Assembly: GCA_003551945.1 (NCBI GenBank)
Contig: PUNZ01000234.1
Span: 1-30,561, forward strand
Direction of reading: 5' to 3'
Origin: Halovenus sp.
GTDB taxonomy: Archaea > Halobacteriota > Halobacteria > Halobacteriales > Haloarculaceae
Length of the DNA: 30,561 bases
Positions within the stretch are counted from its first letter, which is position 1; every line of letters starts with the position of its first letter. The notes below the pieces were generated by a model. The model was not told the origin of the DNA and ran no database searches. It saw only the letters and a list, made by a program, of their open reading frames with translations. Of the stretch, positions 23,844 to 30,561 are shown in pieces. The translations under genes and the position numbers were made by a program.

Positions 23844-23915
23844 AGCCTAGGCCGGGATTTGAACCCGGGCTCTCGTCCTTACCAAGGACGCGCTTTACCG
23901 CTAAGCTACCCAGGC
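23844..23915 (-). tRNA. tRNA-Thr, anticodon GGT
   Basis: 72 bases fold into a full cloverleaf: acceptor GCCTGGG/CCTAGGC with one G-T pair, D-stem GCTT/AAGC, anticodon stem CGTCC/GGACG with loop TTGGTAA giving anticodon GGT (threonine, ACC/ACT codons), a 5-base variable loop, and T-stem CCGGG/CCCGG with loop TTCAAAT. The discriminator base is T. CCA is not encoded. A TATA-like TTAAATCG lies about 40 bases upstream, inside the end of the preceding gene. Confidence 0.96.
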
Positions 23916-23958
23916 ACGCATTCGCTGATAGCCGTGATTGTCGTTTGAACGTTTCGAT

Positions 23959-24678
23959 TTAATCGTCAACCGAAGTTGTAACCCCGCCACTGCTTGCGGT
24001 CTCCGTGCTAACGGTCGACAATCGGTCCGTAACGGAATCGGTAAGTGAATTTTCAAGCGCTGCAAAGTTTGCCTCGGTAAGTTCCTCACCTAAATCCGCT
24101 GCAAACTCCCGCAAACCGGGCGTCACAGTCCCGTCGAGAGTCGCTCCCCCGACGATAGCGAGTTCAAGCACATCTCGTTCAAGATTTGAATCGAGGATAG
24201 CCTCGCCAGTTTCGACACGGAGCGTCTGGTCGCGACCGAACGACCGGACTGTCTCGACAGCCCTGTCGGCGGCTTCCGTCCGAGCCAGAAGATAAAACCC
24301 CCGCGCAACCAACACGTCGGCCACTAAAATCGCAAGGTCTGCCTCTGTCGTCGCATCCTCAGTGGCTACGTTGGCTGCTGTCGATTGGTCTGTTTCCGTC
24401 CACGGTTCTTCCTGTGCAAGCGTTCTGGTCAGTCGCAACCCATCGTAAATAAGCTGAACACCGGCTGCTCGACAGGCAATCGGCTCCGAAAGTGAGTTTC
24501 CAGCTGTAAGTGCTCCGTCCGGTCCAGTTCCTGTCTCGCGGGCAGTCAGAATCGTCACAATCCCGGGAACCATCGACCCATCGTCGAGTTGCCTGGCAAT
24601 TCGTTCGCGTAACCCGGCAGGCTCGACGTCGGCGATTGCATCATGTGCAGCCCGACGTGTTGCCGCGGCTTCGTCCAT
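23959..24678 (-). CDS. Isoprenoid-synthase-like helical protein lacking Asp-rich motifs (DUF7114-like)
   Basis: A 239-residue all-helical acidic protein, which I believe belongs to a haloarchaeal uncharacterised family (DUF7114, from memory). By eye its helices track trans-prenyl diphosphate synthases. GVQLIYDGLRLTRTLAQEEP (73-92) sits where those enzymes have ELIHxxSLIHDD. ADLAILVADVLVARGFYLLA (113-132) matches the LAGDYLLARAFELLA helix. LAIVGGATLDGTVTPGLREF (173-192), then AADLGEELTE, matches the helix leading to the second DDxxD. Both catalytic Asp-rich motifs are missing, as in the small non-catalytic subunit of bacterial heptaprenyl synthase. It may be a regulatory partner or an unrelated binder. 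Soluble, no signal. It is divergent from the crotonase gene across 60 bases; tRNA-Thr follows. Confidence 0.82.
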   Translation of the reverse strand: MDEAAATRRAAHDAIADVEPAGLRERIARQLDDGSMVPGIVTILTARETGTGPDGALTAGNSLSEPIACRAAGVQLIYDGLRLTRTLAQEEPWTETDQSTAANVATEDATTEADLAILVADVLVARGFYLLARTEAADRAVETVRSFGRDQTLRVETGEAILDSNLERDVLELAIVGGATLDGTVTPGLREFAADLGEELTEANFAALENSLTDSVTDRLSTVSTETASSGGVTTSVDD

Positions 24679-24738
24679 TACAACGTCCTAGGGAAGCGAA
24701 AGGCAAAGAACTTTGGAAACCCAGGCCGACCCGCGCTT

Positions 24739-25419
24739 ATGATAGACACAGTCGAAGATGGCGACCTCTTGGAAGTAACGTTCAATCGACCCGAACGCCG
24801 GAATGCACTCACACGGGATGGCCTTTCACAACTCGTTGAAACCTTCGAAACTGCGACCGCTCCTGTGGTCTATCTCTCCGGCGCGGGCAAAGCATTCAGC
24901 GCGGGCGCAGATTTTGCTGTCGTTTCCTCGCTGTCTTCGACCGAGGCTGAAGCGTTCATTCGCGAGGGACAAGCCGCAGCACGTGCCATCGAATCGTATG
25001 ATGGGGCGGTCGTCGCCGGAATCGACGGCCCAGCACGAGGTGGAGGTGTCGAACTCGCACTTGCGTGTGACATCCGCGTTGCGACACCAGATGCAACGTT
25101 CGCAGAAACCGGCGTCTCACTCGGCCTGTTTGGTGCCTGGGGCGGAACCGTGCGGTTGCCACGAATCGTGGGTGAGGGAGATGCGTTGGAACTTTCACTT
25201 ACCGGTCGGGCGCTCGATGCAACCGAAGCCCAGCGTATCGGACTCGTCAGTCGTGTTGTCGATGACCCGAAAACAGTCGCTCACCAACTGCTCACCAATG
25301 ACTATACCGCTCTTCGCACGCTCAAAGAGCGTATTCGTGACCGAGACTCGCTTGAACAGCAGGAAGCGAGAGAAGTCGAGGCATTCACGCGACTTATTGA
25401 CTCGTTTGAGTTGGAGTGA
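24739..25419 (+). CDS. Enoyl-CoA hydratase/isomerase (crotonase) family protein
   Basis: A 226-residue crotonase, shorter than the usual 255-260, from ATG 24739 (MIDTVEDGDLLEVTFNRPER). The oxyanion-hole segments are visible: AFSAGADF (52-59) and GPARGGGVELALACDIRVAT (97-116). Glu105 corresponds to the first catalytic Glu of enoyl-CoA hydratase. The second catalytic Glu is replaced by Gly125 (FAETGVSLGLFGAWGGTVRL, 121-140), so classical hydratase chemistry is unlikely, and an isomerase, hydrolase or other acyl-CoA reaction is possible. The C-terminal helices are shortened. It is divergent from the prenyl-synthase-like gene, and its end is 15 bases from the convergent TraB-like gene. No other beta-oxidation gene is adjacent. 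Confidence 0.92.
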   Translation: MIDTVEDGDLLEVTFNRPERRNALTRDGLSQLVETFETATAPVVYLSGAGKAFSAGADFAVVSSLSSTEAEAFIREGQAAARAIESYDGAVVAGIDGPARGGGVELALACDIRVATPDATFAETGVSLGLFGAWGGTVRLPRIVGEGDALELSLTGRALDATEAQRIGLVSRVVDDPKTVAHQLLTNDYTALRTLKERIRDRDSLEQQEAREVEAFTRLIDSFELE

Positions 25420-25434
25420 CGCTGTTCGTATTGG

Positions 25435-26385
25435 TTACTCATCAACGTATGCGAACCCGTCCAGACTGCGCTCACCGGTCTGATGCTGGTTGAGGTAGTA
25501 GCAGACACCGGGGAGATGTGCAGCACCGACGATGACGTGGACTATGTCCGCATCGCTGTGGTACACTCCGTAATCCGCAATCCGCTCGTTTCTTGCATGC
25601 GTCATACACTCAAGTTCGTGGTCGTGTCGACGAAGCCACTCCCGTTCCAGCGGCTGTGGCAGGAACGCTGCCCAGTAATACGCCTGTAGCGCTTGAAGCT
25701 TGCTCGGATCGGTTGCAGCCTCTTTTGAGAGTTCAAAGGCACGGTAGCTTTCTGCGGTTGCAAACTGTTCGTGACTCATCAACAGGTCCGAGGCAATATC
25801 ACCGACCGCACGAGCGAACCGGTCACCGTACACTTCGCTTCCCGAATCAATTAGCGAAAATGCGGCTTCGCGTAGCTGTTCACGAACCTCTCGGATGGTC
25901 TCGAACCCATTCACGAGTGGCTCCGAAAACTGGGCGACTGTCGGACTGCTGTCCGGGTTATCTTTACACAACCGCACCGCCCACAGGTAATCATCGCTTT
26001 CACACACATCTGGATAGTCTCGAAAGTACATCGACCAGAGACCCTGCTCACAGTAGACGGCCTCGCCCGCATCAAGAAACTCCTCAACAACGGTGTGTAA
26101 GAGGTCCCGCTCTTCGCTCGTATTCGCATGGGTAATGCCGTGGACGATAAACTCCTGTTTGGCAACTTCTACAGATACACCCGGAAGCGCACCTGAGTGA
26201 AATAGCTCATCAAGGCCTTCTTCGTGTAACTTTCGCCATCGTCGCTTCGCCATGAAATACGCCTCATGCTCCGACTCTGCCCCCATTATCTGACGGAGGT
26301 CGCCAAGTGACTCAGCAGCGCAAACCCTTTTTATCCACTCCTTTTCATCGGGAGTAACCGTTTTTTTCGCTGCTGCTCTTACCAT
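25435..26385 (-). CDS. TraB/TikI-superfamily-like protein
   Basis: A 316-residue soluble protein. Its N-terminal half carries FIVHGITHANTSEERDLLHT and VVEEFLDAGEAVYCEQGLWS, the latter in the place of the TraB-family VxxVxxELD. The C-terminus has ECMTHARNERIADYGVYHSD and VHVIVGAAHLPGVCYYLNQH, the family's RN.. and VVGAxHLxG motifs. These paired GxxH-type motifs mark the TraB/GumN/EreA-like superfamily of proposed metal-dependent hydrolases. Between them lie about 150 helical residues. I am fairly sure of the superfamily but not of a function. The start at ATG 26385 is chosen over 26511 because a TATA element at 26419-26425 gives a short leader, and the upstream residues would overlap the divergent gene's promoter. 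Confidence 0.78.
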   Translation of the reverse strand: MVRAAAKKTVTPDEKEWIKRVCAAESLGDLRQIMGAESEHEAYFMAKRRWRKLHEEGLDELFHSGALPGVSVEVAKQEFIVHGITHANTSEERDLLHTVVEEFLDAGEAVYCEQGLWSMYFRDYPDVCESDDYLWAVRLCKDNPDSSPTVAQFSEPLVNGFETIREVREQLREAAFSLIDSGSEVYGDRFARAVGDIASDLLMSHEQFATAESYRAFELSKEAATDPSKLQALQAYYWAAFLPQPLEREWLRRHDHELECMTHARNERIADYGVYHSDADIVHVIVGAAHLPGVCYYLNQHQTGERSLDGFAYVDE

Positions 26386-26418
26386 AATTGGTTTCGTGAG
26401 TAGTACGGCTGCAACTCG

Positions 26419-26425
26419 TATAAAT
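26419..26425 (-). promoter_or_regulatory. TATA element for the TraB-like gene
   Basis: ATTTATA on the minus strand, 34-40 bases before ATG 26385, predicts a leader near 10 bases and supports that start codon. Confidence 0.5.
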
Positions 26426-26461
26426 GGCACCGCTCTAACCAATTTATCTATGTAAACCAAC

Positions 26462-26471
26462 AATTTATTTT
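26462..26471 (+). promoter_or_regulatory. TATA element for the surface metallopeptidase gene
   Basis: AATTTATTTT, 25-34 bases before ATG 26496, fits a leaderless transcript. The 26386-26495 gap holds two divergent promoters and no gene. Confidence 0.5.
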
Positions 26472-26495
26472 CATTCGGCCCTCCGTTTGAGATGA

Positions 26496-28205
26496 ATGAG
26501 AAGTCGACCACTGACTATTACGTTACCGCTGCTAGTTTTTGGAATCGGACTGGCGGTTATGGTTGCTGGCGGGGCTGGTGCGATACCGACGACTGATTCC
26601 ACTTCACCTGTAGAAGATGATGTCTCGGGAGAACTGTCTTTGATTGACGGGACGCTTGCATCAGAGCACGATGTTGTTCAGCCGTGTGCTGCTGAGCCAC
26701 CCGATGATTTTGCCGCCCCGGAAGGCGGAACTGATGAGGTGATCGGCTGGGTTGAGGGCTACTGGTATAACGAACCGCTTGACATCTCCGTCGATGACGG
26801 GCTTGACGAAGACGAACTCGAAAAGCTAAGTGCGAGAACGGCAGCGCGGTTCGAAGCGATGCGTTGTATCACGGCTGATGATGGATTGCCGCCGGTTGAG
26901 ATTATGGACCGCGAGCAGTTCCAAGAAGAACAGGAGGAAACCTTTGGCGCGGTCGGTGATGAGGAGCGACTCTTCGATAATGCCAAAATGGCGACCCTCT
27001 TGATGGTCGATACTGAGACGGACTCAATCGATGTTCGCCAACAAGACCGCGGAGACCGAGTTGGTGGCTATTATGATTTCGTGGCAAACGAAATTGTGGT
27101 CATCTCTGATGACCCGGATTCGCTCCTCATTGATGAGGAAATCCTCGCTCACGAATTAGGTCATGCAATTCAAGACCAGCAGTTCAACCTGAGTCAATAC
27201 GAACGACCAACCGTTGACAAAGATAAAGGAAAACTCGGCGTGATAGAGGGCGATGTCCACCTCATCGAACACGAGTATCTCCGGGCCTGTGAGGCAGACC
27301 TCTGGGATGAGCCATGCGTGACCGAAGATGGTGAACCCGGTGCTGCTGGCCCCCCACCAAGCTGGGGACTCTATTTCAAAGATTTCCAGCCCTACAGCGA
27401 TGGGCCAAACTTCGTTGAACACATCTACGAGAGCGGAGACGGATGGGAGAGCGTCGATAGCCTCTATGATGGTATGCCTGACAGTGCCCTGTACAGTGTC
27501 TACCCAGAAAAGTTCGGAGCGGTTGAGACAGTGGATGTTGACGTGTCTGATGAAAGTACCGATGACTGGGAACGAATAACGATGGAAGATGAACTGACTG
27601 GTGAGGATCTTGCAGCAGATACGATTGGTGTGGCAGGGATTACAGGTGTCTTTGCAGAGCCTGACCTCCAATCTGCAGTGCTCTCAAATGAGGAGTTAAT
27701 CAACCAAGACCCCGACAATCCTGGGCAGGTTGACCCAACCAACCCACAAAATTACGCTCACGATGAAACCGAAGGCTGGCGCGGTGATTCACTCGTTGCC
27801 TATACGAAAGATGATGAGGATAAGGCCGCCGTCTGGCAGCTAGAGTGGTCGAGCGAGGCCGACGCCTTACCGTTCGTTGAGAGCTACGGCGAGGCGCTCG
27901 AAATCCATGGTGGCGAGGCCGTCGCTGATGATGAACACGTCTACGAACTCAATACGGACTCATTTGAAATGGCTGCAGCAATCGAACAAGACGGTGAGCA
28001 AGTGACTATCGTCACTGCGCCAACCGTTGATGACCTACAGGACGTTCACGGAGAACTTACTGTTGCCATCGAGGAATCCGGAGATGATGCTGACACTGGA
28101 GATGACGTGACCGATGCCGATGCAGACGATGACGGCGCTGGATTTGGTGTCATCGTCGCTGCAGTCGCCGCACTCACTGTTGCACTGCTCGCTCGGCGGC
28201 CATAA
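26496..28205 (+). CDS. Hvo_1808-type cell-surface protein with HELGH metallopeptidase motif
   Basis: A 569-residue secreted, membrane-anchored protein. Residues 1-29 form a Sec signal (PLTITLPLLVFGIGLAVMVA). The body matches the haloarchaeal Hvo_1808 surface family. LLIDEEILAHELGHAIQDQQ (211-230) holds a HExxH zinc site with H219, E220 and H223, and a third ligand is likely in the following EGDVHLIEHEY segment (251-261). The rest is acidic and beta-rich, suited to high salt. The tail is DADADDDGAGFGVIVAAVAA, then LTVALLARRP: an acidic stretch, short motif, hydrophobic helix and basic end, as in PGF-CTERM archaeosortase substrates but with GAGF instead of PGF. Proteolysis is inferred only from the motif. 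The ATG at 26492 is out of frame. Confidence 0.9.
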   Translation: MRSRPLTITLPLLVFGIGLAVMVAGGAGAIPTTDSTSPVEDDVSGELSLIDGTLASEHDVVQPCAAEPPDDFAAPEGGTDEVIGWVEGYWYNEPLDISVDDGLDEDELEKLSARTAARFEAMRCITADDGLPPVEIMDREQFQEEQEETFGAVGDEERLFDNAKMATLLMVDTETDSIDVRQQDRGDRVGGYYDFVANEIVVISDDPDSLLIDEEILAHELGHAIQDQQFNLSQYERPTVDKDKGKLGVIEGDVHLIEHEYLRACEADLWDEPCVTEDGEPGAAGPPPSWGLYFKDFQPYSDGPNFVEHIYESGDGWESVDSLYDGMPDSALYSVYPEKFGAVETVDVDVSDESTDDWERITMEDELTGEDLAADTIGVAGITGVFAEPDLQSAVLSNEELINQDPDNPGQVDPTNPQNYAHDETEGWRGDSLVAYTKDDEDKAAVWQLEWSSEADALPFVESYGEALEIHGGEAVADDEHVYELNTDSFEMAAAIEQDGEQVTIVTAPTVDDLQDVHGELTVAIEESGDDADTGDDVTDADADDDGAGFGVIVAAVAALTVALLARRP

Positions 28206-28257
28206 TCCTCGGTCCCATACCCGATTTCTTTAGACACTTCGGTGCGTAGAACGTAAC

Positions 28258-29001
28258 GTGTGTACGCTTACGCTTGCCTGGCAGGTTTTCCCTGACGCAC
28301 CAGTCCTACTGGCCGCAAACCGTGACGAGTTCTTAGACCGCCCGTCAGAGCCTCCTGCAGTCCGTGAGTGGGACGCGACTGTTGTCGCCCCACTCGATAT
28401 CGAAGCTGGCGGGACATGGACCGGATACAACGAACACGGTGTTGTGGTTACCATTACCAATCGGTGGACTGACAACGAAATTGAGGGAACACGCTCACGA
28501 GGACTTCTTGTGAAGGATGCACTTTGTTGTGAGAGTGCACTCGAAGCCGCACGACTTGTTGAACGTGAACTTGACCAGCGCGTGTACAACGGCTTTCATC
28601 TGCTTGTGGTGGACGCAAACGCTGCGGTTCTCATCATCTGGGACGGACAGCGTGAAATTCAAACACTCGAACCAGGGACACATCTGATTTTGAATGTTGG
28701 TGCAAATGGCGTCTTTCAGTTGCCAGAGTCATACCGAGAAGCAGGTGAGCGCCAAATTGAGAGTGCAGAAAAACTTCAGCCTGCACTTGTTCCTGAACCG
28801 GGAGAGGATGCTCGGTCCTGGCTCACCCGAAGTTCTGGACTGCTCGCAGACCACAAGTATGGCGTCTGTCTCCATGGCGACGAGTTCGGAACGAAATCCG
28901 CAACACGGCTGCTGCTCTCCGAAACCGACGCGGTCTATGAGCATGCGGAAGGTAAACCGTGTTCGACCGAGTTCAAACTCGTCGATGCTGATATCCGATA
29001 A
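28258..29001 (+). CDS. NRDE/TANGO2 family protein
   Basis: A 247-residue protein of the TANGO2 (NRDE) family. It begins M-C-T-L-T-LAWQVFPDAPVLLA, then ANRDEFLDRPSEPPAVREWD, with the NRDE block at 21-24. D-x-x-AGGTWTGYNEHGVVVTI, TNRWTDNEIEGTRSRGLLVK and a conserved late SATRLLL segment follow. The GTG at 28258 is the only start that places Cys at position 2, which is conserved in the family and resembles the N-terminal nucleophile of Ntn-type hydrolases. In animals TANGO2 proteins are linked to heme or lipid handling; the archaeal role is unknown. Soluble. It is preceded by the surface peptidase gene (52 bases) and converges on pstB (26 bases). Confidence 0.94.
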   Translation: MCTLTLAWQVFPDAPVLLAANRDEFLDRPSEPPAVREWDATVVAPLDIEAGGTWTGYNEHGVVVTITNRWTDNEIEGTRSRGLLVKDALCCESALEAARLVERELDQRVYNGFHLLVVDANAAVLIIWDGQREIQTLEPGTHLILNVGANGVFQLPESYREAGERQIESAEKLQPALVPEPGEDARSWLTRSSGLLADHKYGVCLHGDEFGTKSATRLLLSETDAVYEHAEGKPCSTEFKLVDADIR

Positions 29002-29027
29002 CGTATCGAGTCGGGAGAAGATAACCG

Positions 29028-29828
29028 CTATCCAAACTTTCCGGTAATGTAATCCTCAACGCGCTGACTTTCAGGGTTTTCGAAGATTTTCTCCGTATCG
29101 TTGAATTCGACGAGTTCACCACCGGTCAAAAAGACAGCTGTTTTATCCGAGATTCTGGCTGCTTGTTGCATGTTGTGTGTCACAATGACCACTGTAAACT
29201 CCTCTGCTAACTCCTCGATGAGGTCCTCGATTTTTGAGGTTGCGACGGGGTCGAGAGCGGATGCTGGCTCGTCCATCAAAATCACCTCTGGGTCCGGGGC
29301 AATTGCCCGGGCGATGCACAATCGTTGTTGTTGTCCACCGGAGAGGTCAAGCCCTGATGAATCGAGTTGGTCCTTTACCTCATCCCAGAGCGCGGCTCGT
29401 CGCAAGGCATCCTCAACCTTCTCGTCCATATTCTCCTCTTTCCCCTGGACACGAAGGCCATACGCCACGTTATCGTAGATGCTTTTTGGGAACGGATTTG
29501 GCTCCTGAAAGACCATGCCGATGGCGCGACGAAGCGCAACAGGGTCGACATCATCATCGTAGATATTTTTCCCTTCAAATCGTATCGTTCCCTCCACCCG
29601 GCAGGCGTCAATGAGGTCGTTCATTCGGTTAATCGACCGGAGGAACGTTGATTTTCCACAGCCAGACGGGCCGATAAGCGCCGTCACCTGTGTCTCCGGG
29701 ATATCCATACTAATCCCCTGCAACGCTTGACTGTCCCCATAGAATACATCGAGGTCCCGGGATTCGATGATGGTTCGGTCGTGGTCTGTGCCGGTCACGG
29801 TCTCGGATTGTCTTTGTTCAAGGCTCAT
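29028..29828 (-). CDS. pstB: Phosphate ABC transporter ATPase PstB
   Basis: A 266-residue PstB, the ATPase of the high-affinity phosphate importer. Diagnostic features are the N-terminal DLDVFYGDSQALQGISMDIP, Walker A GPSGCGKST, the PstB-specific FLRSINRMNDLIDACRVEG, Q-loop VFQEPNPFPKSIYDNVAYGL, signature LSGGQQQRLCIARAIA, Walker B ILMDEPASALDPVAT, and H-loop VVIVTHNMQQAARISDKTAV. The C-terminus is IFENPESQRVEDYITGKFG, the usual family end. It starts 2 bases after the pstA stop (29831-29833), so the two are one operon. The phoU gene that often follows pstB is not here; the convergent TANGO2 gene lies 26 bases beyond. Confidence 0.98.
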   Translation of the reverse strand: MSLEQRQSETVTGTDHDRTIIESRDLDVFYGDSQALQGISMDIPETQVTALIGPSGCGKSTFLRSINRMNDLIDACRVEGTIRFEGKNIYDDDVDPVALRRAIGMVFQEPNPFPKSIYDNVAYGLRVQGKEENMDEKVEDALRRAALWDEVKDQLDSSGLDLSGGQQQRLCIARAIAPDPEVILMDEPASALDPVATSKIEDLIEELAEEFTVVIVTHNMQQAARISDKTAVFLTGGELVEFNDTEKIFENPESQRVEDYITGKFG

Positions 29829-29830
29829 GG

Positions 29831-30561
29831 TTATTCGTAGCGGTTACGGATGTAAATTGCAGTCAGATTCATAACGAGCAGGACAGCAAGCAAGACGACA
29901 CTCCCTGCGGCGGCGATATGCTGGAACTCCGGTTGTGGCTGTGATGCCCACTCGAAAATTTGCATGGGCATTGCCGCAAACGGGTCAAACAGCGAACTTG
30001 GGGGGACAAACATCGTTGTTGCTGCACCAACCATCAAAATTGGTGCGGTTTCTCCGATTGCGCGTGACAACGAGAGGATTGTCCCGGTCATAATCCCCGG
30101 AATTGCTGCTGGGAGAACGATATCACGGGTCACTTCCCATTTGGTTGCCCCGACCCCATAGGCGGCCCGACGTCGCGAATCCGGAACGGCGCGGATCGCC
30201 TCCTGTGAGGAGACGATAACGATGGGAAGGATAAGCAGTGTCAGGGTCAGTGCACCGGCAAGCAACACAGAGCCCATCCCGGCGGCCTGCACGAACAAGG
30301 CCAATCCAAGTAGTCCGTAGACGATCGACGGAACCCCCGCGAGATTCGAAATATTCGCTTCGATGAACCGAGTTGTCCGGTTATCTGGCGCGTATTCTTC
30401 CAAATAAATGGCTGCCCCAACGCCGAGGAAGATGGTAAAGAGAGCAGTGAGTGCAATAAGGAAGATCGAACCGATGAGTGCTGGATAGATACCGGCCCCG
30501 CGACCGCCGAGATAGTTCTCTGGAAACCAAGACGGTGGATGTGTCAGGAACGTCCAGCTTA
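29831..30561 (-). CDS. pstA: Phosphate ABC transporter permease PstA, N-terminus cut by window edge
   Basis: The frame is open at the right edge (first full codon at 30559-30557), so the N-terminus is missing; about 242 residues are visible. Membrane segments and permease signatures are present: NYLGGRGAGIYPALIGSIFL, IFLGVGAAIYLEEYAPDNRT, GVPSIVYGLLGLALFV, then the ATPase-contact EAA loop GATKWEVTRDIVLPAAIPGI, MTGTILSLSRAIGETAPILM and GAATTMFVPPS, and a final helix before NRYE. PstA pairs with PstC to form the inner-membrane phosphate channel energised by PstB. pstC and the binding protein pstS would be expected upstream, beyond the window. The downstream gene pstB begins 2 bases after the stop. 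Confidence 0.97.
   Translation of the reverse strand, partial: SWTFLTHPPSWFPENYLGGRGAGIYPALIGSIFLIALTALFTIFLGVGAAIYLEEYAPDNRTTRFIEANISNLAGVPSIVYGLLGLALFVQAAGMGSVLLAGALTLTLLILPIVIVSSQEAIRAVPDSRRRAAYGVGATKWEVTRDIVLPAAIPGIMTGTILSLSRAIGETAPILMVGAATTMFVPPSSLFDPFAAMPMQIFEWASQPQPEFQHIAAAGSVVLLAVLLVMNLTAIYIRNRYE

Noticed and set aside
27156..27671. 171-codon minus-strand open frame opposite the surface peptidase
   Set aside because: It is a shadow of the acidic coding sequence on the other strand with no supporting motif.
1..30561. CRISPR array, defence island, prophage or toxin-antitoxin system
   Set aside because: No spaced direct repeats, cas, nuclease-defence, integrase or toxin genes were seen; nearly all genes belong to core or metabolic haloarchaeal families.

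Overview
The window is a stretch of chromosome from a haloarchaeon (class Halobacteria). The evidence is the strongly acidic proteome, leaderless genes with an archaeal TATA element about 25-30 bases before the ATG, a group II chaperonin, archaeal aIF5B and Dph2, a DpsA very like that of Halobacterium, and several families known only or mainly from haloarchaea (HEWD, Hvo_1808, BtuD with a C-terminal extension, DUF7114-like). By eye GC is in the low to mid fifties, lower than most genera of the class. No genus can be named with confidence. There is no intact mobile element, CRISPR array or rRNA, and coding density is high, with no gene-free stretch above 300 bases.

Layout. 1-4800: a small membrane protein cut by the window edge, a thermosome subunit without a GGM tail, a divergent amidohydrolase-fold protein lacking two usual metal ligands, a family 2 glycosyltransferase, a small unknown protein, CutA and a HEWD zinc-finger-like protein. 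4800-7030: a lone IS200/IS605-type terminal hairpin, a DUF2237 protein, and an overlapping thiolase-like/DUF35 pair on the minus strand. 7100-12900: metal and cofactor uptake, with an iron-type ABC ATPase behind a DtxR-like palindrome, a divergent BtuF / BtuC-BtuD cobalamin-type importer, an Lrp/AsnC regulator and DpsA. 13000-16800: infB, a PRC-barrel protein and a TrkA-N/DHH phosphoesterase. 16975-21070: a Rieske protein, Dph2, an SLC13-type transporter and a PAC2 protein. 21098-24700: an NSS-type sodium symporter, an AstE/aspartoacylase-type deacylase, tRNA-Thr(GGT) with a copy of its T-arm sequence about 110 bases downstream, and a degenerate isoprenoid-synthase-like protein. 24739-30561: a crotonase, a TraB-like protein, a cell-surface HELGH metallopeptidase, a TANGO2/NRDE protein, then pstB and pstA, the latter running off the right edge.

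How the genes fit together. Most of this is core haloarchaeal gene content. The clearest functional theme is iron and cobalt-cofactor handling between 7.1 and 12.9 kb: import ATPases, a corrinoid/siderophore-class importer with overlapping divergent TATA elements, and the iron-storing DpsA. A second theme is enzyme folds that have lost standard catalytic residues: the amidohydrolase, the thiolase with Ser in the Cys position, the prenyl-synthase-like protein, the crotonase with one Glu, and the DHH protein with altered motifs. I found no evidence for a complete undescribed multigene system. The best leads are the prenyl-synthase-like protein, the altered thiolase/DUF35 pair, the GAG-type C-terminal sorting tails, and the lone transposon end.
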